Positions 62,737 through 64,000 of a DNA stretch of 64,000 bases are shown here, piece after piece (position 1 is the first letter of the stretch; every line of letters starts with the position of its first letter). The notes under the pieces are model-generated. The model was not told where the DNA came from. It saw only the letters and a program-made list of their open reading frames with translations, and made no database searches. The translations under genes were made by a program, and so were the position numbers. The stretch lies in NCBI GenBank assembly GCA_003833135.1, contig QZLH01000386.1:1-64000 (forward strand). Reading direction: 5' to 3'. Source of the DNA: Oehlia diaphana (Eukaryota; Glomeromycota; Glomeromycetes; Glomerales; Glomeraceae).

Positions 62737-63336
62737 CAAGCATAAAATGGTAGCCAGATTTGTTGCCAGGTTACACATAATCTGCGCACATGATCTGGAC
62801 GATTACTTATGGATTTCAGAAAATGCATGTCATATGATATGACAAATTATATAAGTCATATAAGTCATATGATGTCATGTATTGATCTAATGTTAAAGGA
62901 AAAAAACATAATGAAGTTGTTAAAGATAGAATTATTTAAAATTATTGTTAAGGTTACCTATGGAAATAGTTGAAGATCAAACAAGTCACATGATGTAGTG
63001 TGCAAAAATTCTATAATTATGGCTAAGTTATTACAATATGAAACATTTTCTTATAATATATTTTAGTTTTATTAGTTACTTACATTAATTAACATAAATA
63101 TTCAATTATAAGTATCAGTTTAATTATTATAAATTTATAATATTAGAAAAATTGTTTTATTAATTAGCTAGAGAAGTTTTTTAAAATTTATATAGTTGAT
63201 GAATCATATAGACGTATAAATTATAAAATTTATACAAATGATAATAGAAATATTTTTTAAAAATAATTGCAATGAGAAAAGGACAATTGATGAATTAATT
63301 ATATTAGTATAATAGGATAATATTAATAAGTTCAAA
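62737..63336. other. Gene-free AT-rich region with a repeat shared with 20.9 kb
   Basis: The 33 nt at 62853-62885 match 20980-21012 with only two differences. No gene seen. Confidence 0.55.
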
Positions 63337-63716
63337 TTAGTACTCTAAAATGAGTTAAGTTGACTCACAAGTTGGTCAAGTCAGGTCAAGTTGAGTTGAG
63401 CTGAATTAACTTATAATTTCGGCCAAAATTATGGAATTTCCTTTTCTGGAAATTATATTACACAAAATCTGAGATGAAAATTACAAAAATGGAATTTTGT
63501 AAAATGGTTATCACCAAAAAAGGAAATGATCAGTATAGCCGAAAAAATTACATAATTCAATTCAATTCAATTCAATTCAGTTTAACGGGCTAACTTGACT
63601 CAAATCGAGTCAAGTTTATATTTTTATAATTTTAACTTGACTTAATTCGACTTGATTAACTTGAGTTGAATCGAGTTTACATATAACTCGACTTAATTCG
63701 ACTCATTCAGAGCACT
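63337..63716. mobile_element. 380-bp element built from 'gactcga/aacttgac' iterations
   Basis: Both ends read AGT(A/G)CTCT(A/G)AAATGAGT-like in inverted orientation. The interior repeats 'aacttgact', 'gagtcaag', 'attcgact' in both orientations, with a (TTCAA)n microsatellite near 63557-63580. AGTTCAAA occurs just outside both ends (63329-63336 and 63717-63724), a candidate 8-bp target-site duplication. The design parallels the element at 2209-3082. Confidence 0.55.
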
Positions 63717-64000
63717 AGTTCAAACTGTCATGTATGAAATACAAATATATATAGGGCAATATTTTCTTTTAAATAAAAGTTGTTGACACCTGAGTAGATC
63801 TAACAGTGAGTTTAAATTATGTTATTCAAAGTTTTATTGAATTGATTGTTAGTTTTTTTTAGTAAACTTTTGTGTGTTTTACTTGTTTTGTTTTCATATT
63901 TTGTTATTGTTTGTTTAATAGATTTTATTTTAAGAGACTTTTACATTTATTGATAATTTTCTATTGGAAATTATTAGTGATACCTTTATATATTTTGTTA
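63717..64000. other. Right edge, no feature
   Basis: AT-rich sequence with no supported gene or repeat beyond the direct repeat at its start. Confidence 0.5.

Overview
The window is a eukaryotic, very AT-rich fungal nuclear contig. It fits an arbuscular-mycorrhizal fungus of the Glomeromycotina, most likely Rhizophagus. The reasons are: short introns (mostly 50-120 bp) with GTAAGT/GTATGT donors; homopolymer-rich intergenic DNA; conserved single-copy fungal genes mixed with lineage-expanded families I recognise from Rhizophagus (a CxxC-headed tyrosine-kinase-like protein, a Crinkler-type effector with a kinase-like tail, an OTT_1508-type deaminase relic, a SIDSLRELN coiled-coil relic); and AT-rich repeats with inverted termini. 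I saw no plastid, bacterial or viral gene block, no CRISPR array and no convincing tRNA. The species assignment is inference from gene families, not from a marker gene.

Layout. 1-1079: 5' part of a protein kinase gene (minus) running off the left edge. 1080-7024: repeat-rich gap with an 874-bp inverted-repeat element, hairpins and a roughly 95-nt poly-T tract. 7025-19937: dense housekeeping block: Caprin-like RNA-binding protein (+), MINDY deubiquitinase (-), PQ-loop transporter (+), SmE (-), zinc-finger protein (+), WKF-domain protein (-), ARL1 (+). 19938-29417: accessory island with a kinase-like relic, a broken Crinkler gene, a coiled-coil pseudogene and two tandem small PLDc_N membrane genes. 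29418-41748: SF3B2 (+), an uncharacterised 441-aa protein (-), a 2OG-Fe(II) oxygenase (+), glycerol kinase (+), an adenosine-deaminase-like enzyme (-), a Nudix hydrolase (+). 41749-46134: AT-rich desert with a decayed deaminase-family gene. 46135-55344: small membrane protein (+), HMG-box protein (+), GCR1_C DNA-binding protein (+), GT69 mannosyltransferase (-), secreted ML-domain protein (+). 55420-61926: a 27-exon M16 metalloprotease (-) diverging from UBC9 (+). 61927-64000: AT-rich end with two short inverted-repeat elements flanked by 8-bp direct repeats.

Most genes are arranged as divergent pairs with short shared 5' flanks (103-620 bp). Exon structures given here were rebuilt by eye from splice sites and reading phase. 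Each completed model keeps one open frame from ATG to stop and matches the conserved order of its family, but none has been checked against transcripts. Recurrent themes are short T-run/A-run junctions and CACGTG(A) motifs in 5' flanks, and catalytic or nucleotide-binding motifs placed on very small exons (13-30 nt).
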